The notes beneath the pieces were generated by a model. That model saw only the letters and a list, made by a program, of their open reading frames with translations, did not search any database and had not been told where the DNA came from. Shown here piece by piece: positions 35,212 through 43,083 of a stretch of 64,000 nucleotides of DNA (position 1 is its first letter; each line of letters opens with the position of its first letter). The translations under genes were made by a program, and so were the position numbers. Source of the stretch: Caccoplasma sp905210875 (GTDB lineage: Bacteria; Bacteroidota; Bacteroidia; Bacteroidales; UBA11471); the NCBI GenBank assembly GCA_963931635.1, contig OZ007034.1:930001-994000 (forward strand), written 5' to 3'.

Positions 35212-36606
35212 ATGAAAACAAGTTCGAAAACCATTCTTGTTGCGATAGGAATCGTCGCAATAGGAGCGATTGTTTACCGGGCTGTCAACACGGCACCTCC
35301 CGAGTCGATGCCGGCCGATGAACGAATCGTGAAAATCTTTGAAGATGGCGGTTGTGCCGAGTGCCACACGGCCGACCCCGCGCTTCCCTTCTTCTCCAAC
35401 TGGCCCATTGCCCGGAAGGTTATCACCGAGGATATCGTCAACGGATACAAGTCATTTGATATTGTTCCTATGATGACGGCCATCGAAAACGGTGAGGCTG
35501 TGAACGAAGTAGACCTGGCCAAAGTAGAAAAATCGGTCATGGACGGTACGATGCCGTTGGCCAAATATTATTTGGTGCACTGGGGTTCGTCGCTCACCCG
35601 CAAGAAATCGGACATGGTGTTGGCTTGGGTACGTAACCATCGTGCTCAGTTCTATCCCAACACGCTGGCCGCTGCCGAGTTTGCCAACGAGACCATCAGA
35701 CCGATACCCGACTCAGTAGAGTACGACCCCGCCAAGGCTGCTCTCGGTGAGCTTCTCTACCACGACACCCGTCTATCGGCCGACGGTACCGTTTCCTGTG
35801 CCACCTGCCACGGTATCAATACCGGCGGTGTCGACAACCTGAAATATTCCGAAGGCATCGGCGGACAACTGGGTGGTGTGAATGCTCCCACAGTGTTCAA
35901 TGCCGTGTTCAACTTCGTACAGTTCTGGGACGGACGGGCCGCCACGCTGGCCGACCAGGCTGCCGGACCTCCCTTGAATCCCGTAGAGATGGGTTGCACC
36001 TCGTTCGACGAAATCGTAGCCCGTCTAGCCGAAGACAAGGCTTTCGTAAAGGCCTTCAATGCCGTCTATCCCGAAGGGTTGAGCCAGGCCACCATTACCG
36101 ATGCCATTGCCCAATATGAGCATACCCTCATTACTCCCAACTCGCCTTTCGACCGTTACCTCAAAGGCGACAAGGAGGCTCTCACCGCCGAGCAAGTCAA
36201 GGGCTTTGAACTCTTCAAGGAGTACAACTGCGCCACCTGCCACGCCGGTGTGAACATGGGCGGATTGAGCTATGAACTGATGGGTCAGCGGGCCGACTAC
36301 TTCAAAGACCGCGAGCTTCAAGAGCGCTCGGGCCTGACCGATGGCGACAACGGTCGTTGGGCTCAGACCGGTATCGAACGCGACCGTTTCCGCTTCCGCA
36401 CCCCCGGCTTGCGCAACGTGGCTCTCACCTATCCCTATTACCACGACGGTAGTGTGAAATCCCTCGAAGAGGCTGTGGGCATGATGGCCAAATATCAGGT
36501 AGGTAAGGAATTGTCGGCCGAAAACATTGCCACAATTACCGCTTTCCTGCACACCCTTACAGGTGAGTACAAGGGACAAACCCTCGTTAATGACAACATG
36601 AAATAA
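35212..36606 (+). CDS. Multiheme cytochrome c peroxidase (CCP/MauG) with extra N-terminal heme domain
   Basis: This 464-residue protein has an N-terminal membrane anchor (KTILVAIGIVAIGAIVY) and three CxxCH heme sites: CAECH near residue 47, CATCH near residue 199 and CATCH near residue 343. The last two belong to the diheme peroxidase core with its conserved APTVFNAVFNFVQFWDGRA and GLRNVALTYPYYHDGSVKSL segments. The first belongs to an added haem-binding domain of about 100 residues with FFSNWP. The enzyme reduces hydrogen peroxide to water in the periplasm using electrons from the quinone pool or a cytochrome. Following resB/ccsA, it forms a small cytochrome module. A strong terminator closes the unit. 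Confidence 0.92.
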   Translation: MKTSSKTILVAIGIVAIGAIVYRAVNTAPPESMPADERIVKIFEDGGCAECHTADPALPFFSNWPIARKVITEDIVNGYKSFDIVPMMTAIENGEAVNEVDLAKVEKSVMDGTMPLAKYYLVHWGSSLTRKKSDMVLAWVRNHRAQFYPNTLAAAEFANETIRPIPDSVEYDPAKAALGELLYHDTRLSADGTVSCATCHGINTGGVDNLKYSEGIGGQLGGVNAPTVFNAVFNFVQFWDGRAATLADQAAGPPLNPVEMGCTSFDEIVARLAEDKAFVKAFNAVYPEGLSQATITDAIAQYEHTLITPNSPFDRYLKGDKEALTAEQVKGFELFKEYNCATCHAGVNMGGLSYELMGQRADYFKDRELQERSGLTDGDNGRWAQTGIERDRFRFRTPGLRNVALTYPYYHDGSVKSLEEAVGMMAKYQVGKELSAENIATITAFLHTLTGEYKGQTLVNDNMK

Positions 36607-36647
36607 GACTTTCTTCGCCACGTTCTTTGTTGAGCGGCGAGCCATAC

Positions 36648-36688
36648 AGACATTTCGAGACGTGTGCGTCTCGAAATGTCTTTTTTTT
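36648..36688 (+). terminator. Intrinsic terminator after the peroxidase
   Basis: A perfect 15-bp stem (36648-36662 with 36667-36681), loop TGTG, then a run of T. Confidence 0.92.
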
Positions 36689-37048
36689 ACCCCTTTTTTG
36701 CGGAGTATTTTTTGGCAAAATCAAATTGCAGGAGATAATGTAGTGATTATCTACACCTATAAATGATTTCTTAAAAATTTGTTGCAAAAAAATCATTATT
36801 ATAAAATAATCCCGTATATTTGTTGCGTAATCCAAAACAAAATACCGCTTTCGAGCCTTATCACACACATATTATCCTTACTCAATCGTTGACATCTCCG
36901 GGTGTTGCCAATGCCTGCACGACTGCTTTCAGCCGCGCGGTTTTCTTTTTTATGCGCATTTAGTCGCTCTGTTTTTTCATACAGTGTAGGGTGAGACAAG
37001 AAAATAACGTATTCAAAAAATCAAATCAGTTTTTCGTAAAAAAATATT
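36689..37048 (+). promoter_or_regulatory. Promoter and long leader of the CNNM/CorC gene
   Basis: This gene-free stretch holds the -7 element TATATTTG at 36815-36822. A leader of about 220 bases then runs to the ATG at 37049, including CCGCGCGGTTTTCTTTTTT near 36935. A TTATCTACA site lies at 36747-36755. I see no recognised riboswitch. Confidence 0.4.
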
Positions 37049-38092
37049 ATGGGATTAATGCTCTTATACCTATTCGTGGCATTAGGTGTATCATTTACTT
37101 GTTCGGTACTCGAAGCCGTGCTGCTCTCGACGCCGATGTCGTTTATCACGATGAAGGAGCAGGAGGGAGGCGGAGCGTCGGCCCGACTGCTGAAAAAATA
37201 CAAACAGAACATCGACAAGCCCATCTCGGCCATACTTTCGCTCAACACCATCGCCCATACCATTGGTGCGGCCGGTGTGGGAGCCGAGGCGGTGAAGATT
37301 TTCGGTGAGGCCTATTTCGGTATCATCTCGGCCATACTCACCATACTCATTCTCGTGCTTTCCGAGATTATACCCAAGACCATTGGCGCCTCGTACTGGC
37401 GCAGGCTGGCCCTCTTCTCGGCACAGGTGATACGGGTGTTTGTCTACATCTGCTATCCGCTCGTGCTGCTTTCGGAGTTGATAACCCGCGTATTCTCTCC
37501 CAAGGAGAAAGAGGTGTCGGTAAGCCGTGAAGAGGTATCGGCCATGCTCACGGTGGGCGAAGAAGAGGGAGTCTTCGAGTCGAAAGAAAACAAGGTGATA
37601 CAGAACCTTATCCGACTCAACAACGTAAAGGTAAAAGAGGTGATGACCCCTCGCGTGGTGACGGCCGTGGCCTCGGAAGAGATGACCCTGCGCGACTTCT
37701 ACAACGAGAAGTCCTACCGTTTCTATTCGCGCATACCCGTCTATGGCGACAGCAAAGACTACATCACCGGCTATGTGCTGCGGCGCACGGTGCTCGAAAA
37801 CCTCACCGAAGACAAGTTCGACATGAAGCTCAAAGACATACGCCGGCCCATACCCTATTTCTCCGAAAACAAGTCGGTATCGACCGTGTGGGAAAAACTT
37901 CTCGAACACAAGGAGCAGATAGCCCTCATCGTCGACGAGTACGGCTGCTTCCGCGGCATCATCACCATGGAAGATGTGGTAGAGACCATCTTCGGCCTCG
38001 AAATCATCGACGAGACCGATACCGTCGTCGATATGCAGCAGCTGGCCCGCGATCGCTGGAACGCCCGCCTGCAACGCTACAAGGAGATGTAG
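37049..38092 (+). CDS. CNNM/CorC-family (hemolysin-type) metal transport protein
   Basis: This 347-residue membrane protein has a DUF21 transmembrane domain in residues 1-150, including the conserved LSLNTIAHTIGAAGVGAEA and LVLSEIIPKTIGASYW segments. A pair of CBS domains follows in residues 185-310 (VMTPRVVTAVASEEMTLRDF and the ALIVDEYGCFRGIITMEDVV segment). Family members are implicated in magnesium or other divalent ion extrusion, with the CBS pair sensing nucleotides. The CorC_HlyC C-terminal domain seen in longer members is absent, so it is the short form. It has its own promoter and terminator. Confidence 0.9.
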   Translation: MGLMLLYLFVALGVSFTCSVLEAVLLSTPMSFITMKEQEGGGASARLLKKYKQNIDKPISAILSLNTIAHTIGAAGVGAEAVKIFGEAYFGIISAILTILILVLSEIIPKTIGASYWRRLALFSAQVIRVFVYICYPLVLLSELITRVFSPKEKEVSVSREEVSAMLTVGEEEGVFESKENKVIQNLIRLNNVKVKEVMTPRVVTAVASEEMTLRDFYNEKSYRFYSRIPVYGDSKDYITGYVLRRTVLENLTEDKFDMKLKDIRRPIPYFSENKSVSTVWEKLLEHKEQIALIVDEYGCFRGIITMEDVVETIFGLEIIDETDTVVDMQQLARDRWNARLQRYKEM

Positions 38093-38117
38093 TGTCGTCG
38101 TCGGTGTGACAAACAGG

Positions 38118-38158
38118 AGAGAGGCTCTGCCACGGCGGCAGAGCCTCTCTTTCATTTT
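38118..38158 (+). terminator. Intrinsic terminator after the CNNM/CorC gene
   Basis: A perfect 14-bp stem (38118-38131 with 38137-38150) and a loop of 5 bases are followed by TTCATTTTATTTTATT; it likely serves the converging gene too. Confidence 0.88.
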
Positions 38159-38164
38159 ATTTTA

Positions 38165-38584
38165 TTAGTCGGAAATCTCGATAGCGGGATTGCGGCGCGA
38201 TAGTTCCCTTACGAAAGCGTCGAGCTCTTTGGGCGAGACGAAGAGCGGCCGTTTCGCCCCTCTCAGCCTCAGCACGACACCGCGGCGGGAGAGGGCATAG
38301 GCCGCCGCAAACGGGCAGCGCCGCACGGTGACGGACACGCCGGTGATAGCCGTTACCGGCACACGGCAGGTGGCCAGATAGCCCGAGCGCACGACAAGCG
38401 TGCCGTCGTCGAGAAAACGGTATTCGGTGCCGGTGATGCGGGCAATGAGAAATACCGCCCCCAGCATGCACACCACCCATGCCACCACATACCCCACCCA
38501 CAGGCAGTAGAGCATGGCAGCCGTCGCCACCGCCAGCAGCGAATAAAATGCCGTACCGTCGATTCCCGATTTAAATGTGCGCAT
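38165..38584 (-). CDS. Small membrane protein with bacterial PH-like domain (bPH_4/DUF1200-like)
   Basis: This 139-residue protein has two adjacent membrane helices (FYSLLAVATAAMLYCLWVGY and VVCMLGAVFLIARI) followed by a soluble domain. The domain's beta-strand pattern (TEYRFLDDGTLVVRSG, VPVTAITGVSVTV, VVLRLRGAKRPLFVSPK) fits the bacterial pleckstrin-homology family bPH_4. Its function is unknown; such domains are often membrane-associated scaffolds. It is GC-rich like the surrounding core genes, unlike the AT-rich genes that follow. Confidence 0.65.
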   Translation of the reverse strand: MRTFKSGIDGTAFYSLLAVATAAMLYCLWVGYVVAWVVCMLGAVFLIARITGTEYRFLDDGTLVVRSGYLATCRVPVTAITGVSVTVRRCPFAAAYALSRRGVVLRLRGAKRPLFVSPKELDAFVRELSRRNPAIEISD

Positions 38585-38650
38585 GGGCAGAATACTTTTG
38601 TTAAACTAATTCAATTTCTCAGATAACGCGGTTTCCTTGAAAATGTTGTT

Positions 38651-39562
38651 TTACTCCCGATATAACATACCGGCATTGCGGGTTATGTTGGCTACCACGT
38701 CGCGCAGCCACGAAGGTGACTCCACCTCTATCTCATCGCCGTAGGAGAGTATTTCCTTGACAAAGTCGAAAGAGGGTCGCAGTTGGTATTCAAAAATCTT
38801 GAAATCCATCTCTTTGTCGGTCTCTATCTCTTTCTGGCTGTGATGCAGGGGCAACGAACGTATATATTTGTATTGGTTGCCATAAACGATGAGGCGTACC
38901 GTCTCTATCTTTTTGTCCGTATCCACGATGATGCCGAAACAGGAAGAGAAAAATTCCTGGGCATCGAAGTCGTCCGGCAAAGAAAAAGTCTGTTCGGTTA
39001 TATGGATAGAAGAAATGCGATCCAGCGAAAAAACCAATAAATCGTTTTGCCGGCAGCTGCGTGCCAATACATACCAGCGTTGACGGAATATTTTTAGGCA
39101 GTATGGTTCTATGTCGAACGTTTTGGTCGATTTTTTCCAGAAACTTTGATACGAAATGGTTACCACTCTATTGCAGCGCATGGCTTCGATCATGGGAATA
39201 AGGTATTTTTCGCCCGAAGGTATGTTCTCCAATAGAATTCTTTTTTTGAGGAGATGATTTTCATTAATGATATTATTTACGGCGAAAGTATTCAGTAACC
39301 ATTTTTTTATATCATTTTTTTCGATGTCTTCAACATTTTCGATGTAATAACAGTATCCGTTGCGTCTCTCACATTCGATGTTGATATCGAAAATATCTTC
39401 GATGGCTTTTCTGTGATTATGGAATGTGCGTATGGGTATGGTCTCTCCCTCGCTCATGCCGGAGAGTAACCATTTTTCATTGATTTCTTCGAGCGAAATT
39501 TTGCCTGCCCGATAAATGGTATTGATGAGCCAGATGTATCTGGTAAATAGATTTTTTGCCAT
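38651..39562 (-). CDS. WYL-domain transcriptional regulator
   Basis: This 303-residue protein has an N-terminal winged-helix-like region (MAKNLFTRYIWLINTIYRAG, with FHNHRKAIEDIFDINIECER). A central WYL domain follows (VTISYQSFWKKSTKTFDIEP, then the YCLKIFRQRWYVLARSC segment), and a C-terminal WCX-type extension ends the protein. WYL proteins sense ligands, often nucleic acids or nucleotides, and commonly regulate defence or mobile regions. The start is 39562, because the frame upstream of it reads through the 85-bp repeats. The ATG is only 6 bases past the -7 element, so the mRNA is probably leaderless or nearly so. It is lower in GC than the neighbouring core genes. Confidence 0.85.
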   Translation of the reverse strand: MAKNLFTRYIWLINTIYRAGKISLEEINEKWLLSGMSEGETIPIRTFHNHRKAIEDIFDINIECERRNGYCYYIENVEDIEKNDIKKWLLNTFAVNNIINENHLLKKRILLENIPSGEKYLIPMIEAMRCNRVVTISYQSFWKKSTKTFDIEPYCLKIFRQRWYVLARSCRQNDLLVFSLDRISSIHITEQTFSLPDDFDAQEFFSSCFGIIVDTDKKIETVRLIVYGNQYKYIRSLPLHHSQKEIETDKEMDFKIFEYQLRPSFDFVKEILSYGDEIEVESPSWLRDVVANITRNAGMLYRE

Positions 39563-39568
39563 AATGTA

Positions 39569-39600
39569 CAAATATAGTGAAAGGCGAGAGCAGAGGCAAG
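39569..39600 (-). promoter_or_regulatory. Repeat-borne promoter of the WYL gene
   Basis: On the minus strand CTTG (97-00) and TATATTTG (39569-39576) are 20 bases apart. The ATG begins 6 bases downstream of the -7 element. Confidence 0.7.
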
Positions 39601-39800
39601 GGAGAAAACGGAGTTTTCGTCGATGACTATGCCGAGCCGCCTCCTGTATTCTGAAAATATAGCGAAAGGCGAGAGCAGAGACAAGGGAGAAAACAAAGTT
39701 TTCGCCAAAGACTATGCCGAGCCGCCTCCTGTATTCTGAAAATATAGTGAAAGGCGAGAGCAGAGACAAAGAGGAAAAGATAATTTTATATCGAGCCGCT
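39569..39800 (-). repeat. Array of about 2.7 units of the 85-bp promoter repeat
   Basis: The block GAAAGGCGAGAGCAGAG (plus strand) starts at 39579, 39664 and 39749, an exact 85-base period. Orientation is reversed relative to the 30.7 and 48.2 kb copies but again points at its gene. The unit farthest from the gene decays after about 50 bases. Confidence 0.9.
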
Positions 39801-39811
39801 TAGGTTCTGTA

Positions 39812-39851
39812 ATGAAAAAATAAAACAGGCAAGCGCAAGCTTGCCTGTTTT
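39812..39851 (-). terminator. Intrinsic terminator of the minus-strand small-gene operon
   Basis: A perfect 13-bp stem (39822-39834 with 39839-39851) is closed by a tetraloop and, on the minus strand, followed by TATTTTTTC. Confidence 0.85.
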
Positions 39852-39854
39852 ATT

Positions 39855-40088
39855 TTAGCTGCGCTTGGTCCATGACCTACCTTCGGTTGTCGAATAAAAC
39901 AGTCCTTTGGTCGTTTGGGCTAAAATTTCTTTTCCATTATCGATCAAATCCAGAAAATCTCCGATATTGGAGTTTGGTTGGAACCGAACGGTCCATGATC
40001 TTCCGTCCGTGAAAGAATATTCGAGTTTCCCTGCTGAAACCGGGGAGATGCGGATAAGTTCTTTTCCGCGTTTAATCATTTTGGGCAT
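39855..40088 (-). CDS. Tiny protein with two Asp-box-like motifs
   Basis: This 77-residue protein is not recognised as a known family. It contains two similar segments, YSFTDGRSWTVRF near residue 24 and YSTTEGRSWTKR near the end. Both resemble the Asp-box turn (SxDxGxxW) found in sialidase-type propellers. There is no signal peptide and the protein is basic. It is the last gene of the five-gene minus-strand operon, 70 bases after the preceding lipoprotein gene and just before the terminator. It may be a small binding or immunity-type protein, but that is a guess. Confidence 0.6.
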   Translation of the reverse strand: MPKMIKRGKELIRISPVSAGKLEYSFTDGRSWTVRFQPNSNIGDFLDLIDNGKEILAQTTKGLFYSTTEGRSWTKRS

Positions 40089-40158
40089 AAGTATTTGTTT
40101 TTAGAGTGGTGCCTCATGTTTACGGTCTTTGGCATTACCGGCATATATCCATATGTTA

Positions 40159-40785
40159 TTATTCTGGGGTTGAGTGGTTATTCCATTGGCCTATTTTGTA
40201 ATTGATAATACTGTTTTTACAATCTATTAGACCTTTTATTACTGCATTGAGATTTTCTATGTCAATTGTTTTGCTAATGTTCGGAATACTGATTTTTTCC
40301 CATTTTTTCTTATCTCTGTCATAGTTATACGTTATAGTTAAGTTGGAGGCAGTGTTATAAAACCGGGTACAGGAGTAGGTACAGGTGTCGTTTTGTATTT
40401 GTGTTTCGATTTTTTCGAGAGTGCTTATCAATTCTGTGATTGCATCGAGTGGATAATATATATCATCTGCCCCTATAAGAAATCCGCATCGTTCGTTTTT
40501 ATCCATATTTTCGAAGAATTGTATGGATAACCAAGTTTTTTCAAGATGCTCCTTTTCAATATATGTGTATATATTATAATTATATTCAGATGTGGTGTAT
40601 TTATATAAGGGGATTTCTGTGATGCTTAAGGCGAATGTTTCGATAGATTGTTGTGGTATTATATTCCAAAGTTCATATTCTTCGTTTGGTACATTACCCG
40701 AAAATGTGTTGCCGTTGTTTTCACAACTGCTTGTCAGTAGAGCAAAAAATAGTCCGATACCGATAAGAAGAAAAAGTTTTTTCAT
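40159..40785 (-). CDS. Lipoprotein of unknown function
   Basis: This 208-residue protein has a lipoprotein signal peptide (MKKLFLLIGIGLFFALLTSSC, Cys at residue 21) followed by a short polar linker. The mature part is AT-rich in codons and rich in Tyr, Asn and Ile (NYNIYTYIEKEHLEKTWLSI, TYNYDRDKKKWEKISI), with no recognised domain. It lies 8 bases after the UDG-like gene in the minus-strand operon. The low GC of this gene and the next ones contrasts with the core genes on both sides, suggesting horizontal acquisition. Confidence 0.7.
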   Translation of the reverse strand: MKKLFLLIGIGLFFALLTSSCENNGNTFSGNVPNEEYELWNIIPQQSIETFALSITEIPLYKYTTSEYNYNIYTYIEKEHLEKTWLSIQFFENMDKNERCGFLIGADDIYYPLDAITELISTLEKIETQIQNDTCTYSCTRFYNTASNLTITYNYDRDKKKWEKISIPNISKTIDIENLNAVIKGLIDCKNSIINYKIGQWNNHSTPE

Positions 40786-40793
40786 AAGTGTTG

Positions 40794-41558
40794 TTATTTT
40801 TTGAGATTACATAGAATATCTTCAACGATTGTGTCGAAATAGGCATCCATGGTACCTTTTCCTTTATACATGAATCCGCGTGGGTGAAAAGTGCGATAGG
40901 CCCATTTTATGCCGGGAATTTCAACCCTGGCTATTTCTTGGCCATGGGCCGAGGTCAGGGGCGAGAACGTAACGCCTTGAATGCGCTTGACAATGACAGG
41001 GTCGTACGATGGTCCCGTGAGGAATAATACGACATCGGGTTTCAGTATGCGCAGTTCTTCTTCCACGACAGGGAAATATCGCATTTCGACCTCCTGTATC
41101 TGTTGCGGAGGAATGCCGATTGCATTTTTCTGCCCGGGAATGCGGGCTTTTCCTATTTTCACGATATTGTTCCATACATACTCGATGGTGCGTCCCGGGC
41201 ATTTTTCGCGAAGGCGGGACATGAATTTCTCCATGCCGTGCATGAATATTTTTCGGCTGCCGTCGCCATAATTGAAGTAGCCGTTGTAAATTTCTTGTAT
41301 GCGGTCTATTTCTTCGCGGGGGGCGATGTTCTCAGCCGAAAACGTGCCTCCCCAATCGTTGTTCTCACGGCCGAAAACAACGACACGCAAGTCGGCTTTC
41401 TCGTAATCGGCTCCGTTGTCTTTTACAAACAGCAGAAGCGGATTGGTGGGTAGGGAGGAGGCCGCTGTGTTTACTGTCACCGATTTCATTGCCTTGCAGA
41501 AGTCGGGCCATAACCCGGAGTACAGATCCATGAGTTTGTCATCTACATCTTTTTTCAT
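40794..41558 (-). CDS. Uracil-DNA-glycosylase-superfamily-like protein
   Basis: This 254-residue protein has features reminiscent of the uracil-DNA glycosylase fold: an early strand and loop LRVVVFGRENNDWGGTFS, a middle EYVWNNIVKIGKARIPG, a strand with a glycine loop KPDVVLFLTGPSYD, and late FHPRG (compare the HPS-type motif). I did not see the complete catalytic GEAPG-type motif, so activity on uracil is doubtful. There is no signal peptide, so it is cytoplasmic, although the operon neighbours are lipoproteins and a membrane protein. It lies 4 bases after the zinc-ribbon gene. The fold assignment is an inference. Confidence 0.5.
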   Translation of the reverse strand: MKKDVDDKLMDLYSGLWPDFCKAMKSVTVNTAASSLPTNPLLLFVKDNGADYEKADLRVVVFGRENNDWGGTFSAENIAPREEIDRIQEIYNGYFNYGDGSRKIFMHGMEKFMSRLREKCPGRTIEYVWNNIVKIGKARIPGQKNAIGIPPQQIQEVEMRYFPVVEEELRILKPDVVLFLTGPSYDPVIVKRIQGVTFSPLTSAHGQEIARVEIPGIKWAYRTFHPRGFMYKGKGTMDAYFDTIVEDILCNLKK

Positions 41559-41562
41559 AAGA

Positions 41563-42222
41563 TTATTCTTTTAGCAAGTTGTATAGTTGGGTTAAGTAAA
41601 AGTAATCGATACCAAAAGAAAGTATAGCAACAAACAAGTTATAGAAAGAGAAACCGTCTTCTAATCCTATGCCAAAGAAAAGTATTGGTATTTGTAACAG
41701 TATGGCTATACCTAATAGACCGGTAATTTCGGCGTTGTTCTTTATTAGTTTGATACCGAGTATGGTATAAATAACAAGGTCTGAAATGATTACTGCAAAA
41801 GAAAATATCATGGCAGTTTTGTCGAATGAACCTTCTATTTCCATAAAGATTAGAGATAGGAATAGAATATTTAATGAGATAGCTGCTTCCAATAGTTTGG
41901 TCAATGGTTTTTGTAGAGGTTTCATTCCCAGTGTCAGAGCACATAAGAATAATATATTTATTACATAATAAATACAATCGTATGTTGTTTCGGGAAGAAG
42001 ATTTATTGTATCGTATAATATTTTATATTTCCCAAAATGAGGTTTATATCCAATTGTAAAAAAAGCTTGGCAAGCCGCTACGATTAATCCCGCATAATAT
42101 AAGAAAGGGATAAACGGGGATAAGGCATTAGGTAACGTCTTAAAGGTTTTCCCGCAATAACGACATTGTGTGCTGGGTTTTGGTATGTCTTCATTACAAA
42201 AAGGACATTTTTTATATTCCAT
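41563..42222 (-). CDS. Zinc-ribbon multi-pass membrane protein
   Basis: This 219-residue protein begins with a zinc ribbon (CPFCNEDIPKPSTQCRYCG, two CxxC pairs). It is followed by five or six membrane helices such as FLYYAGLIVAACQAFFTIGY, CIYYVINILFLCALTL and GLLGIAILLQIPILFFGIGL. It belongs to the loose group of zinc-ribbon-domain membrane proteins of unknown function. It sits between the first lipoprotein (26 bases) and the UDG-like gene (4 bases). AT-rich codon use matches its operon. Confidence 0.7.
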   Translation of the reverse strand: MEYKKCPFCNEDIPKPSTQCRYCGKTFKTLPNALSPFIPFLYYAGLIVAACQAFFTIGYKPHFGKYKILYDTINLLPETTYDCIYYVINILFLCALTLGMKPLQKPLTKLLEAAISLNILFLSLIFMEIEGSFDKTAMIFSFAVIISDLVIYTILGIKLIKNNAEITGLLGIAILLQIPILFFGIGLEDGFSFYNLFVAILSFGIDYFYLTQLYNLLKE

Positions 42223-42248
42223 GGCATTAGATTTTATGTGAGAATTAA

Positions 42249-42872
42249 TTAATTATTTACTCGTTTGAAAGAAAAGAAGCCGTCGCTGGCAATAAAAGAG
42301 AGTGTATCCCCTTCGATGGTTAAATTTTTGTATGACCCTTCATTTATGTTATCTTGTTCGTACTGTTCGTAAAATTCTTTAAAAGCATTTTTTTGTAATT
42401 CTTTTGTTATTTCCCCTTCGAAGGGAGTTGTAAATATTTCTATCAAAGCATTGCCAAAATCCATGATTTCATCTGTGAGAAACGGACTCTCGGCCACGCT
42501 CATATCTACATCATCTATTGTAACCTTTAAAGTATTTAGGTCGTATAGTAATACCAAGTCTCCAAACAAAACTTCGTACCTCCCCCCGATGAGGCTATTC
42601 ACAGTATAGTTTATCAGTATGTTATCTTCTTCGATAGTTTCTTCCATAGAGTAGCTTCTATATTCGCTGAATATTCCTCCATCGGTTTTATTACTTTCTT
42701 TATATTTAAAGCGGTAAAATAATGTTTGTGTGTAAGGGGTTCCATCTTCTGTAACGAAATCTAAATACCCAATCCATTTTCCTTCGAGGTCCCGAGCCAA
42801 TTTGTTGTCTTGACAACCGGTTAAAAATACAGCTCCTAAAATAAGTGCAACAGAGATTCCTTTTAGTTTCAT
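42249..42872 (-). CDS. Lipoprotein, first gene of the minus-strand accessory operon
   Basis: This 207-residue protein has a lipoprotein signal (MKLKGISVALILGAVFLTGC, Cys at residue 20) and a mature part that starts with DLEGKWIGYLDFVTEDG, resembling lipocalin-like lipoproteins that open with a GxW strand. The rest alternates beta strands and a charged helical stretch (KELQKNAFKEFYEQYEQD). No catalytic motif is visible. It opens a five-gene unit running to 39855 and is preceded by a structured leader region at 42930-43083. Confidence 0.7.
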   Translation of the reverse strand: MKLKGISVALILGAVFLTGCQDNKLARDLEGKWIGYLDFVTEDGTPYTQTLFYRFKYKESNKTDGGIFSEYRSYSMEETIEEDNILINYTVNSLIGGRYEVLFGDLVLLYDLNTLKVTIDDVDMSVAESPFLTDEIMDFGNALIEIFTTPFEGEITKELQKNAFKEFYEQYEQDNINEGSYKNLTIEGDTLSFIASDGFFSFKRVNN

Positions 42873-42959
42873 AATTTCCTTTTTTGAGTTGATAGTGTTT
42901 TTGATTTTATTTGCTGCTGTTATAAAAGAAAAGGGACGCAGCCATCGCTTTTTCTCTTA

Positions 42960-43083
42960 CTCGGTAAGGCTCTGGTAAGCCAGAAGTTCTAAGACGAAAA
43001 AAGCAGTCTGCGCCCCATGGGGGGTACAAACTTGACTTTGACGCTTATTGTAGAACTTCTTAAATTTACCAGATTTAACCGAG
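42960..43083. repeat. Element bounded by 32-33-base imperfect inverted repeats
   Basis: The left arm (42960-42991) reads CTCGGTAAGGC through AGAAGTTCTA; the right arm (43051-43083) is its reverse complement with several substitutions and a length difference of one. The inner ten bases AGAAGTTCTA and TAGAACTTCT match exactly. It could be a small non-autonomous transposable element or a structured leader RNA. Confidence 0.6.

Noticed and set aside
39563..39769. N-terminal extension of the WYL protein
   Set aside because: This frame reads through the inverted repeat units and across the -7 element; the family start is 39562.
40794..41558. Calling this gene an active uracil-DNA glycosylase
   Set aside because: Fold-like hints exist but the complete catalytic motif was not seen, so only a superfamily-like label is given.
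42960..43083. Invertible promoter switch of the Bacteroides capsule type
   Set aside because: The arms are imperfect, the enclosed segment is under 60 bases and holds no clear promoter, and no invertase gene is near.
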